Below the pieces are notes generated by a model. The model searched no databases. It worked only from the letters and a program-made list of their open reading frames with translations, and was not told the origin of the DNA. A program made the position numbers and the translations under genes. This document shows positions 35,290 through 47,000 of a stretch of DNA of 64,000 bases, in pieces. Every line of letters starts with the position of its first letter. Within the stretch, counting starts at the first letter, position 1. Source of the DNA: Cylicocyclus nassatus (taxonomy: Eukaryota; Nematoda; Chromadorea; Rhabditida; Strongylidae); NCBI GenBank assembly GCA_958299035.1, contig CATQJL010000305.1:62406127-62470126 (forward strand). The letters are read 5' to 3'.

Positions 35290-37360
35290 ACAAGTTTTGC
35301 AACTACTTTTATAAATTTTTCTCTCTTATGTGACGCATCCAGATTTTGCCATTACGTAGGCATGATGTAAGTTACAAACACAGCTGCAGTTCTGCCAAAC
35401 TCTGACATAGCAATGAGGGTTAGGTATGTGGGAAAAACTTGTAAATTATTACAAATCTGGCTGAGACTTGGCATATTCGACATGCTGATCGCGAAGACGA
35501 TGGAATTGCATGTAGCGTCGGTTTTGTAGAATTACTATAGGTTTACGGTATGGCGTCTCACCTTAAACAGGGAAAGATGCCTTGATACAACAAATGAATA
35601 TGATATAGCATGTGTTCGGCAGATCAACCAACCACTATGCGAAGTTTCGGCGAATTTTGAGGCGACTCCTTAGCCATTGACTGTTGTCACCAGTAGCCTT
35701 GCGTACAGTGACTCGTTAAGCTTTGTTAAGGCGCCAGATCTCGATTTGTCTTCAAATTCTATATCTTTTTTCCTGAGCCGGATGAGTCGAGCAACAGTTC
35801 ATACACAATTTCGCATCATCGTGCGAATGCGTCGTATAGGCTGCGAATGCCTTATTTTTGCCCATAACCCCATAAGTCCTCGAAAACCACTAGTTTTCGA
35901 AAAACCTAAAATTTTTTTATTTCGTCTTCAGATATCAAACACTTTGTGTGGAAAATTTTGATTTTGTCAATTTCTAGCCGGGTAGAAATTTAGCACTGGT
36001 AATATTGGGATGCTTTAGCAAGTTCTGCAACTGCTCAGATAATCGCCGGGGGCAAGCGGCGATGCGATTTATGGGCAGGCGGGCACCGGAAAAATAGTTC
36101 GTTGATTTTTTGCGGCCCGCTTGCAGAAATTTGGAAGAAAGTTGGCGAAATTAAAAACGAAAGCTTGAAGAACAATCGCGGTTTCTTTATGGATTAGCTG
36201 CGGCGCAGTGACCGCATTCTCGCGGACCTTCCGCGAAAATATGCAAAAATTTCGAGGGCCGCACGGTCCTTTGTGGAGGACCGCTCAACCCTCAGGTACT
36301 TTCCGCTGAGAGAAAGTACCTTAAACTTGAGCAACTAAACCAGCGGTGACACCTCTGCCACACAGAGTCTTACCTGCGCTCGACGTACGCCCGAAAATGC
36401 CTAAAAAGAGTCAGCGCTTGCATAAATTTGGCCAGCGCTCGCTGAAAGAAATTATTTGCGGAGCGCTTGCAGGAAATTTTGTATTGCTGCCCGCTGGCAG
36501 AAGACGAAAGTACCGCCCGCTGAAGGTTTGGCCACGCCCCAAAATTCTGCTGACCGCCTGCAGAAAAGCGCGAGTTTGCGGACCGCCTGCCCCCGGCGAT
36601 TATCTGAGTGGGTCCGTAACTTCTCGCTTTTGATATAGGCGCGTTCAAATTTTGATATTGTGTAAATTGCCATGTGAGCTATAGACTGACACAAGCCGCT
36701 CGCTTTCTGGTGACATAATACAGAAAATCCGAGAGTTTTCCGGAAATTGGTGAAATTCGAGGATTTATGGGGTTTTAAGTGAAAATGAAACCGTTTTCAA
36801 CCTAGATCATGCAACAATCCGAAAGTATGCATAAATTGTTGCTGAGGTTGACTCATCTAGCGCAGTAAGGAAGAAATGGAATTCGAAGACAACTCAAGAT
36901 TTGACGCCCTCACATAGTTAAACGAGCCGCGGTACGCAAAGCTGCTTAGACACAAGCGTCAATCACTAGGAGTCAAAGTCTCAGAATTCGCCAACACTTT
37001 GCGTGATGGGGTTATTTGCCCTGCCGAAATGAATATCATATTCATTCATCAAATTAACGCCTCTTTTCTTGTTCAGCGTGAGACTCCATACTGTAAACCT
37101 ACCGTAACCTTGCAAAAAGCTCCTACCATGCAAAACCAATATCGTTTCCGTGATCAGCATGTCAGATAACTCATCAGCCATTGTAATAATCTGTTACTCC
37201 CCTCATACCATGTACCTACCGTAACCACGCTGCGACGTCAGAATTTTGCAGAACTGTGGCTGCATTTGTAGCTTACGTCACGACCTACATGATGGTAAAA
37301 TTTGAGTGCGTCTCTTATGCAAAGTGAGAGAAGTTATAAAAGTAGTTGCAAATCTTAGTG
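35290..37360. repeat. Large inverted repeat, arms about 290 bp
   Basis: 35,290-35,580 and 37,070-37,360 are reverse complements with mismatches (shared blocks include AAAGTAGTTGCAAA, GACATGCTGATC and GTAGGTTTACAG/GGTTTACGGTATGG). Between them lies, among unknown sequence, a complete copy of the CTCAGATAATCGC element. The nature of the larger element is unknown. Confidence 0.7.
36034..36608. mobile_element. CTCAGATAATCGC TIR element, third copy, 575 bp
   Basis: Ends CTCAGATAATCGCCGGGGGC and GCCCCCGGCGATTATCTGAG. The interior matches 33,352-33,923 in the opposite orientation. Both flanks are TG. Nested in the 35.3-37.4 kb inverted repeat. Confidence 0.88.
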
Positions 37361-38065
37361 AACGGCCTAATATCATACTAGGCCTCTTTATAAGTTGGAG
37401 TTTTCAATTTGTTGTCGTTTTTTAATGAAGCGGTTGGTTTACGGCAAACCACTTGTACCATTTCGAAAGAGCAGATCTTGCTTTTTCAACCTCCTTCTTC
37501 TTGGGGCGAACCTATTTTGTCCTTTGTTATATTCTCATTGTCAGATCAAAGTTTTCTAAGTGGCGAAAATTGGTGATTTTGGTACCGGCATCTTCCGCTC
37601 CATATAGGAAATTATAAGTGAAACGAGAGCGTTACGAGCGATCGGAAACAATTATTTACGGGATGTTGGTGCATATGAATATCGGCTCCATGTCATAGAC
37701 GCCTCAAAATAGGATAAAGCGCACTTTTTACCGTACTATAGATGTTTCCATTTAACACAGGATAATAATAATCCTCTACTTGAACTCTTTCAAAAAAGCC
37801 TCAAACGCTTCTGAGCTTGCATCCAAACATTTGCGCCATTTAGACGAAGCCATTCGTTGTTCAAGACGGACAGTTTAATAGGATCTGTTGCAGAAATAAT
37901 GCGCAGAACCCAAACGGCAGCAATCGACCTCAGCAAGTGTTGAAGTCTTATTTGGACAGTTCATAGAAATTGGTGTACTGCCATATTGGCAGTATACTAA
38001 TATTGATCGCTACTAGTTCCGCCTATTAATGAAGAAAAAATTATGTGGGATGCAAACCAAATATA
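37361..38065. other. No gene seen
   Basis: Only short frames; nothing repetitive or structured was recognised. Confidence 0.4.
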
Positions 38066-39086
38066 TTAGGTCATTCCGAAAGTATTTTCGCTTTTTTCAA
38101 ACGGGCGCCACATTCGATGGAACAAACATTTCTAAGAGATCTTGGCAGCAGTCGATGCAGAATTTCATTCTCTTTCTAATGGTTATGAAATTGTTGCAAA
38201 GCAGTCAATGGGGCTTCAGAAAATAACTAAAATCTGCGACCCATGATTTTTGAGATGGTCAAGTTTCACAATTTTTCAAAACTTTCATATTAATCCTCAG
38301 AAAAAGTTCAAGTGACGGTTCGATAGAGCAAACCTCATAGAACACAGCCCAACTTTTTCCTCTTTTCGATAGCTTGTCATATATTTTTAATAGAATTTTA
38401 ACTGATGCTACCGATTTCCATGTTTGTACAGCTAAATCCTCGTAGAGCATCAAAGGAAGAGCAGCTCGGGCACTATTCGATGCAGCATTTTCTCCTCTTT
38501 CCAATGGGTGTTTTTTGTTTCCGATTCGTTTAGTTTTCGGAGATAAAATTATCACAATTCAATTTTTTAAGGAGCCCCAGGCTGTACCCGAAAAACTCGA
38601 AACTTGATATTTTGAATCCGTAAACTCTCATTTGTTTTATAAAATCAATATTAAGTCATATATCGTCTTGAAACTTTGAAATTCCGAGTAATTGCTGATG
38701 TTTGATGCGATTATGGCTAAGGTGGGCCTGCCAAAATCCGATGGCTTTGAAAAAAATTTCTTTTTAAAATTATGGCAAGCTATGAGAAAGAGAAAAAAGT
38801 AGTACTGTATTCTATATGGTTCACTCTATCGAATCTTTACTTGAAGTCCTTCTGAGGATTGATATGAAAGTTCAAAAAAATCGTGAAACTTGACCATCTC
38901 AAAAAGCATGGGTCGCAGATTTTGGTTATTTTCTGAAAGCTCATTGATTGTTTTGCAACAGTTTCATAACCATTAGAAAGAGAATGAAATTCTGCATCGA
39001 CTGCTGCCAAGATTTCTTAGAAATGTTTGTTCCATCGAATGTGGCGCCCGTTTGAAAAAAGCGAAATTACTTTCGGAATGACCTAA
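38066..39086. mobile_element. Mariner-type fold-back MITE, 1,021 bp
   Basis: Ends TTAGGTCATTCCGAAAGTA and TACTTTCGGAATGACCTAA, flanked by TA. The arms, about 300 bp each (38,066-38,330 and 38,820-39,086), hold mirrored blocks such as GGCGCCACATTCGATGGAAC and AGTCGATGCAGAATTTCATT. The loop is about 490 bp without a transposase. The TIR closely resembles that of the mariner at 21.4 kb. Confidence 0.93.
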
Positions 39087-40548
39087 TAGAAATGCAGGTG
39101 TCGAGTTTGTCAGTTTTTGCCTCTCAAAAAACTTTGCTTTAAGAGGAAAAATATGTGAAGCAAGCTTTGCTTTCCCTCCATTATGAAGGATAGATTCTTT
39201 ACAGGAAGAGTGGCTCTTTCGAAGCCAGCGCTATTTCAAGAAATGACGACAAATAAAAAACTCCACAAAATGAAACGACTCAATATAAATCTTTGATGTG
39301 GGGTGCATTAGAAAGTGAGGGATCTGCAGCTTTTTTTAGACGAAGTTCCTGTTTTTCAAACAAATTTTCGCGCACTTGAAAAATCGTAGTTTTTGGCTTC
39401 GAACTTTGCGTGTATCAAAGTTGGTCCGAATTAAAAGATCTTGTAGAGCTTGCTCCGTTCTATCATTGGTACCCTGTACCTTGGTTAAATATGAGAAGTG
39501 CATGACTTATGGCGTTAAAAAAGTGTAACAGGACTTTTATTACAACGCAATATGTCCTGAATGCTTTTCCCGTTTGCGTGAGCGAGTAATCCTTGGTGAG
39601 TCACGAGCGCGGCATTGATCGGCTGTGTGCGCGTACAATTCGCCTGCTTCTTTGCACTTACTCTCGCTTTCATTTCAAACGGCTTAATTCTACAGGAGTT
39701 ACTTAAATGCTGTTTTTGTTCTTTATGAACTTTTTGGCAACAATTAGATGAAATATGGTCAAACATAAGATTTTACAGTTGCAATTTCTTCACACTTAAT
39801 CCTTTAGTTTCTCACTTTTTCTTATAATAGTTTATAACGTAACTTTTCTAGTTGTTTTTGAAAGTTGATTCGTAATCACCTTTTATTCATTCTTAATCTG
39901 CTACTTCTCAACCATGCATCCATTGGTAGTGAATCATGTAATTCATTTAAGAATAGTCGGACCAACATTGTCACTATAATATCGTTTTTCTGCCTCGCGC
40001 ATAAAAACAATACTTTTGGTTTTATCAAAAGTTTCTCGCTTCTTTGTTGGTCGCCGCACCGCCAGAAAAACGTTAAGTGACGAGCAATCTAAGTTTGACT
40101 CAGCTTTGTTTTCTCTTCTTTAGCGCTACTTTATTCTCGTGATTACTGAGTCTTTGCAATGCTACTTGCATTCATCAAGTAATTTCTTGTGTGGATACGA
40201 GGGTGATAAGTCAAAATCACATATGCGGCTCCAAATTAATTCAAAGTGTTATTTATTTAACATGGTGATTACGTATATTACAGACATTTGTTGGAACTTT
40301 GTCATAGAATTAAGGTATGTCTGTAGGAGGTCGTAATTATAGCGGCCAAAATTTGATCTGAAGAGGGGGAGGGGGGAACGTCATATTGTGTTTACGCTTA
40401 TCGCATGCCATACCGCTATCGCTTTATCCGTGGCTACGATAATCATTTTACCCTCATTTGCAAGATTCTAGCATGTTAATAAATGCTTCACACATAGAAT
40501 AATGACGTGCAAGATTTTGTAATGTGTTGTGTAGGTTATAGAGTCTTA
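39087..40548. other. No confident gene; decayed repeat
   Basis: 39,420-39,560 is related to the ends of the 28.6-kb MITE (AGCTTGCTCCGTTCTATCAT, GCATGACTTATGGCG). The minus-strand frame at 39,515-39,766 lies in this repeat. A G-rich run lies near 40,370. Confidence 0.4.
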
Positions 40549-40735
40549 CAAGGGAACGATACTTAGTGTCCGTGACCTTTTGAGATGAGATGTACATCAT
40601 TATACTTGTCTCGCAACGCTGATTCGGAATCTGACTTCCGTTTCTGCTGATCGTTTCTCTGAAAGGAGTTATGGAGGATTTTCGAGCCAAGTTTGGCCGC
40701 CCGAGTGAAATACAATCGGAGTGCCGATGCCTCTG

Positions 40736-40802
40736 GTAGGCTGTGGTGTAGTGGTTAGAGCGACAGCCTCACAAGTTGCAGGTGTAGGTGCGAGTCCTTT
40801 TG
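40736..40802 (+). repeat. tRNA-Val-like (SINE-type) sequence in the palindrome arm
   Basis: GGCTGTGGTGTAGTGGTTAG fits a pol III A box, and GGTGCGAGTCC at the proper distance fits a B box. Between them AGCCTCACAAGTT resembles an anticodon arm with CAC (Val). The acceptor and T stems do not close, so this is a tRNA-derived SINE head or relic rather than a working tRNA gene. Confidence 0.55.
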
Positions 40803-41340
40803 TGTTTTTTAATTCTGCATTGCCTCAATTAATCTTCTTTTTGAAGGTTAGGCATCCTCGAGGTAAATGCATGCCCTTACTCAAAAAAACCAAAGAAGAC
40901 TCATTTTTATATGAGTTCTTCCTATATTTATTCTGCAAGGTGCTTACAGAAACGAAAATAAACGGAAAATCGTGTTAAACACAATGATGGAAATCTATGA
41001 CAAAGGTTTAAAGCATAGAAGATGCTCGCAGTGAGCGCACCGTATAAAGAATAAGTCGTTGCAGTTGGCTTTCTCGCACTCACCCAGCAATTCACGCGAA
41101 AAGCAGTATTGTATTGGGGTTTGAAATTGACCAGGATGCTCATCAAGGCAGCCTGCGGCATACCACGGGTTTTATTCGAATTTATTCGAATTATGATTAA
41201 TAGATATATTTTAGGCAAAAGCAATTATTTCTCCGAATTTTTCATCTTTTTGAAGAGGAATGGCATGCGTTTACCTCGAGGATCCCTAACTTTTGAAAAG
41301 AAGATTAATTGAGGCAATGCAAAACTAAAAAAACACAAAA

Positions 41341-41406
41341 GGAGGGGAACCTAGACCCGCATCAACTTAAGAGGTTATCGCTCTAATTACTATACCACAG
41401 CGCCAA
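41341..41406 (-). repeat. Mirror copy of the tRNA-Val-like sequence
   Basis: Minus strand: CTGTGGTATAGTAATTAGAG, then GCGGGTCTAGGTTCC. It is the partner of 40,736-40,802 and is more decayed in both box regions. Confidence 0.5.
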
Positions 41407-41595
41407 GCAGAAGTATCTGGCACTCCGATCGTATTTCAATCGGACGGCCAAACTTGTCTCGAAAATCCTCCATAACTCTCTTCAGAGAAACGATCAGCAG
41501 AAACGGAAGTCAGATTCGGAATCAGCGTTGTGAGACAAGTATAATGATGTACATCTCATCTCAAAAGGCCACGGACACTAAGTATCGTTCCCTTA

Positions 41596-42620
41596 TTAGC
41601 ATGCCGCTTGATACCCGCAATCTGGCCCCCAATCAAGCCGACCAACGAATGCGCAAACGGCCGTAATGGCTCAATGGCGGATTACGGATAACACTCTGCA
41701 CGCGATGCTGACCGTAGCTGTACATTCTACCTATTAGTGTTTGTCCTTGCCCAAGGCTATCCGTGACTCCAATTTACAGAAATGCTTCGTAAGGAGAACG
41801 ACGTTTCCTGAAGGATTCACCCTTTGCTTCAACCAGAATGGCTGCTGGAAAGCGGGGCTTCATGACCTGAGAGGCGACTGCTCGAGTCCACAACGCAGTC
41901 TGCGCCTCCCTCGCGAACAGCCCTCTGATCATTTTCTAGTCTCAATTAGGTCACGGAGCCCCAACTTCCAACCGCCGATCTGGCTTGAAGCAAAGTGTAA
42001 TTGAATTTTTTGTCATGCATTTTTCGTTACAATGACTTTAGCCCTGTCCATCGTATTCTTTGGTTCTGTTATGTCCAAACTTTCTGACAAGGAAAGGTGA
42101 AAAATCGTAGGCCAGAGTGTTTTTTTTACGTCATTTAGGAGATGGAGAGAATTCAACAATATTTTCAAAGCAAGTGAGTCGAAAATGCATGATCTCTATA
42201 AAACTCGTCGAAGGCAAATCGTTGAAGGCATCATAGTGGAAATGGCATTCCAGAAAAAAAAACTAAATCCTGTATAAAAACCAAAGGCAGAAGTTCCAAC
42301 TGTGACCAACAATCTCTTTTGCAAAATAATTTTTGCAGGTAGGGTAGATTGTTTGAGATTTGAACTGTTTGATGCAAAGGTATGGGCACTTATTTTCGTC
42401 ATATTTCAGTTAAACACTGTGCATATCGCGCCAGTTTTATTCTAATGTAACTCCGCATGCATTGTGGCTCAGTACAAAGCAGTATTTTATTTTGGGTAAA
42501 GATAATATTCTACAACGAATATTTTTTTCTTCTATACTCGACCATCCTGAACACAACAAAGAATTTCGTGACCAAACGATCTTATACCGTGTAGAGCAAA
42601 TCACGTAACCATTTTCGCAG
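41596..42620. other. Repeat-containing spacer
   Basis: It includes the MITE copy listed below. A very small candidate exon (ERIQQYFQSK followed by GTGAGT) lies near 42,140 ahead of the gag-like gene but cannot be confirmed. Confidence 0.35.
41820..41996. mobile_element. MITE of the TTGATTCAAC family (copy 4), diverged
   Basis: CCTTTGCTTCAACCAGAATG on the left and CCGATCTGGCTTGAAGCAAA on the right. Interior GCGCCTCCCTCGCGAACAGC and the TAATTGAGAC/GGTCACGGAGCCCC parts match copies 2 and 6. Confidence 0.75.
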
Positions 42621-43272
42621 AAGCAGCGCCAATATCAACAAGAAATCGATCACTTAAAGCGAGAGATCGAACGGCAGAAACAAGACAAGAGAAGGTTGTG
42701 CGAACAAAATGAGCGATTCAAAAGAAACAAACCACCCACCGAAAAACGCTTACACGAGTGAAGGAAAATGGGAAAGGGACACATGTCGACTCTTCCCGAT
42801 CAGTATCAAGGACCCCCGGTCAAAACCCATAAAATAGGACCGGAAAGTTGGGAGGAAAGACTCGAGCGCGAAATAGTAGAGATGGAGAGAACATTGCAAG
42901 AGGTGTCCTTTCCGGAAAATAAGACAAACAAACCTTAGGGTGAAAAGAAGTTCAGTGGCTGAAATCAGCGAACACTTCTCAGATTCCTGCCCACACTACG
43001 TCAACATAAACAGGAGACTAGAAATAGCCCGTCAGAAAGAACTGTCCCGCTTTTATCTTGAAGATCGTCCTCCCGACAAGGAGTGCGCTTACGCAGCAAG
43101 GGAATGTTGGTACTGCAAAAGATTGAAAAAAACCGTTTTCGGCGACCTCATTCCAAGAGATGTTGAACACCATTGCGCGCTCTGCAATGTTCCGCACATG
43201 AGGCCACGGGCAGAGCAGAGAATTCTCGACGTCAAACAAGCACTGAACAATCATCGCAGACTAACTCAGTAA
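42621..43272 (+). pseudogene. Coiled-coil plus zinc-knuckle gag-like gene, broken
   Basis: Right after an acceptor-like TTTTCGCAG a coiled-coil-forming frame opens (HLKREIERQKQDKRR). It meets an in-frame TGA at 42,759, continues in the same frame (ESWEERLEREIVEMERTLQE) to a TAG at 42,936, and the meaningful reading then moves one frame to 42,940-43,272. That last part has a Cys/His pattern (SCPHYVNINRRLEIARQ, CAYAARECWYCKRL, HHCALCNVPH) like the zinc-knuckle region of nematode BEL/Pao-type gag proteins. One stop and one frameshift make it a dead copy. No protease, reverse transcriptase or LTR was seen nearby, so a domesticated gag-like gene family is also possible. Confidence 0.55.
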
Positions 43273-44080
43273 TGGCGTGGGGAGTGTCGACGACGATGAC
43301 CAAGTGAATATCATACCATGTAAATATATGTAAAAATCCCTTGTGTTTGTTCGACCATATCAAGTTACTTATTTGATGAAGCATTTGGTATTGTACAGTT
43401 TTCTCAAGTCAAGTTTTGTTTTGCCTTTCGTTACCTTTATCATATGACTCAAATTTATTTCCCCTTAAAACATATGTGAGAGCTAAGTTTTATCAGATCT
43501 GTGCTTGTATAAAAAGAGCCCACATCGCCGTATGAGCATGCATCCAACTCAAGTTTCGCTCCATCCCCTCAGGCGCAAGTTCGCTGACTTTCAAGCTCGG
43601 CTCGTTCTCAAGTGCTTCCATTATGAGCGGGTCTTATCTGTACATATCTGTACATATCGAGATTTGGGAACAAAATTTGGACCTTCGACTTCAAACACAA
43701 CATCATGGTCCCACGTGGCAGTGTTTCGCGTTTGGCAAGCTCACTGAAGCAAAGCAACCCCAATTTCTCCACGACCATACTGTGACATGTGGTTGATTAT
43801 GGGTTTACTTTTACACCACATTCAAAATACATTTAAAGGCTACATTCTCACATGATTACTCTAAGTAAGGTATCATTCGATACTAATAAAAAGCCTTGAG
43901 GAGCAAAAATTAGCAAACTGCCAATTCCTATCTTAGTGCAGCACGAGTATCTTTCTGCGACATCATCTTTCAACGCTGCAGCATGCATAGCCGTTCTCTC
44001 GCAACATAGTTATATCAAAAACTTGCAGATTCATTTAGTTCGATAATGAAGACCCTAGGATACCTGAATCGATATTGCAG
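43273..44080. other. Spacer without recognised gene
   Basis: Short frames only. It probably includes the promoter region of the F-box gene, but no TATA or other site can be named with confidence. Confidence 0.4.
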
Positions 44081-44082
44081 CT
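44075..44082 (+). promoter_or_regulatory. Splice acceptor just before the F-box ATG (possible trans-splice site)
   Basis: TTGCAG ends at 44,080, two bases before the ATG at 44,083. In nematodes such a position fits spliced-leader addition; a cis-spliced 5-prime UTR exon would look the same. Confidence 0.4.
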
Positions 44083-47000
44083 ATGACAGAAAGGACAGGT
44101 CTACTTTTTGACGTCATATTCGACGTTTTTGATGATTTCGAATTCCATCAATGGAGTGACCTGCCAGTGGAAATTAAGCTTCACATCTTGAAATATCTTA
44201 CCTTTCCGACGCTGAGATACTTCATGTTTTTGAGCAAGGAATGCTACGATCTCGTGTGCAAAGTAAAACCAACAGTTGACTTACGTCTTGGAGATGTGGC
44301 GTATCTAGCTTCTACGAAACAGGTGTATTTGATTCTAGATTGAATATAGTATATAGTTGCTTTGACAGAATAAGAAAGACCTGAATTGGTAAGGGGTCAA
44401 AAATTCAAGGTTTTTGAAGCCAACGCTCGGATGTCGCGATGGTGTGGAATTACACATATACTGGCGCAAGCCTGAATCAGGCCCGAAATCCGCTCATGAT
44501 TATGCATTGATATTTGTCAAGGACGGTCAAGAAGGATGTTCTGTAAAGAGGTACGAGATATTGTTTTCACGTCGTCGCTTATTATGCAAATCGTTGCAGG
44601 ATGATAAAGAAGAAACGAAAATATCTTGAGCTACCAGGCACGAGTTACAGCTCGGATATCCTCACTGCTGCAATAGAATCTATGTTTGGGCTTTCTAAAG
44701 TCTTGGATATTCGAGTATTGACCCTATCAATGGTTGGTCCAGCCATATGCGTTTCTGACAGGATCTGAATCCTTTCAGTATTCACCAAATTCACGGTTGG
44801 AAGCTCTTTTAGCCGAGCAACCATCTTCACAACAAATAGCGAGGAAAGAGTTCACCTTGGACTTTGAAGGCGAACCCTCAATCACGAATCACTTCTTGAG
44901 ATTTCTGAAACCTGGGTGTGGAATAATCGTCTTGAAAGATACATCTACATCGGAAGTTATTGAAGAGCCTGAGTTATTCAATCACAATATTGTAAGAATT
45001 TTTTCGCAAAAAAGCTCACTTCACAAACTCGCTTTTTAGTTTCGGTGCGCCCGTAAGATCACACTTTTCGGTTGGAAAGCGGGAATGACAGATGAACAGC
45101 TTGTTCAACTTGCAGCAGAGGATATTTATATCACTGCACCTCATATCACATCTCGAGCTATCAACAAGCTTGTTCGAGTGAGGAAACTATACTAAAAAAC
45201 TGCAGGAAATTGCGAGATTGAATTTGACATCCAGAAAGATAGCTTACAAAATGTTTCTCGATTGTTTTTCGTTAACCTAGTCATTAGTTTGAATTTGGAA
45301 ATCTCCTTAAGCAATGCGATTGACAGAAACATGCCTTTTCAAGGTAATTCACTTAAATTTGGACGAGCAGAACAGTTTCCGGCAAGAGTCACTGTAAGAC
45401 TTTTTGTGGCCGTACTCAGCAACGAACCCTGAGGGTAAACCTTACCCTTAAAGGTAAGTTTTACCTCAGGGTTCATTGGACGTATTCATCAACGAACCCT
45501 TGAGTGGAGGGTAAGGTTTACTCCGGAAAACGATTAACCCGTATCGATCAACGAACTCTGAGAGTAAACCTAACCCTGTGAGGATTAATCTTGGGTAAAC
45601 TTTACTCCACGATTAGCTCATATTCACGAACGTGGTTCATCAGGGTTTATCCCTGGCACAGAGCAAGATAAGATTCACTCTAACTTCTACAAACATCAAA
45701 AGTGATCTCTCGCTGCACTACTCGGTCCAGCGTTCTGTTTTGACAATAAACACGTATTTATGATTACTATTATACTATCTCAAACTTCCTGTGGTGGCCT
45801 CTTTGTGTTTTCGTTTGATGTTATCATCCGATATTATAGGCTGAGTTGCTATAGTAAAAGATTTACTTTTGAGTAAAGTAACTAAGGACTGAAACATCAA
45901 ACTCAATAACTCCGATACATTCGTTGTTCAACCAAGCTCGGCTGAGGCTCCCTCAAATTCTAGTCCACTAACAATTTTTTTACATGATCATATTGTCGTA
46001 ACTCAACCGAATACGCTTTGATTTGAATAATAAAGTACTAAAAAAATTTTACCCTAATTTTTATAATATTATTAGACAAGACAAAAGAGGACTCAACAAA
46101 CTTAAGATAATATTAATTGGAAATATGTGTTTGTTGTCAAATAGTATCGTTTGGGCTAAGTAGTGCATCGAGAGATCAATTTTGCATGAAGTGTCAGCGT
46201 AGAGTTAACCTTGCTCTATGCTAGGGTTAAATTCACCCTGATGAATCACGTTCCTGAATACGGGTTAATGGGTTAATCGCTTTCCGGGGTTAAACTTACT
46301 CTCCAGTGTAAGTTTAACCCTCAGAGTCGTAGATGAATATGGGTTAATCGCTTTCCGGGGTAAGGTTTACCCTCAAGGGTAGATTTAGGGTTAAGCCTAC
46401 GCTGTGCTTCGTAAATACAGGTTAATCGCCTCCCGGGGTGAAATTACTTTCCAGTGGCCGTATTCATCAAAGAACCCTGAGGGTTAAACTAACCTTGGAG
46501 GGTTAGTTTCACCCTGGAAAGCGATTAACCCGTATTCATGAAACACAGGGTAGGCTTAACCGTGAGGGTTAAATCTACCCTTGAGGGTAAACCTTACCCC
46601 GAAAGCGATTAACCCGTATTCATCAACGAACGCTGAGGGTTAAACTAACCCTGGAGGGTGAAACTTACGTGATTCATCAGGGTGAATTTAACCCTAGCTT
46701 AGAGTAAGGTTAACTCTACCCTAACACTTCATACAAACATTTATTCGCATCTAATAGTTTTATGGAAAACGATCAACGAGCATTGTAGTATTTAGTATTA
46801 GTTGTTGTTATAGTATTTAGTTTCGACTTCGTTTTATGTTCAAATTCGAAGTACATGAAACATTGACTTCGCGAGGAAAAGAATTCTAGCTTTGGTGACA
46901 AATGAATGCGACGAGTAAAAATGGTTGCGCATTCCACTCTGACAAGTGCCAAAACAGAAGAATTCCTTTATGATAACACGCATTGACCCTTGAAAGAATA

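Larger units (their letters stand above)
40549..41595. repeat. Palindromic element, about 1,050 bp, carrying a tRNA-like sequence in each arm
   Basis: The left arm (40,549-40,880) and right arm (41,265-41,595) are reverse complements: AGGGAACGATACTTAGTGTC at one end and its mirror at the other, and likewise ATGGAGGATTTTCGAG and AGGCATCCTCGAGGTAAATG. The loop is about 385 bp. The arms differ by roughly 10-15 percent. Confidence 0.88.

Noticed and set aside
40736..40802. Functional tRNA-Val gene
   Set aside because: Acceptor and T stems do not pair, and the sequence is part of a repeat arm.
45410..46740. Internal telomere array
   Set aside because: GGGTTA words are spaced and inverted, not tandem, and the nematode telomere is TTAGGC.
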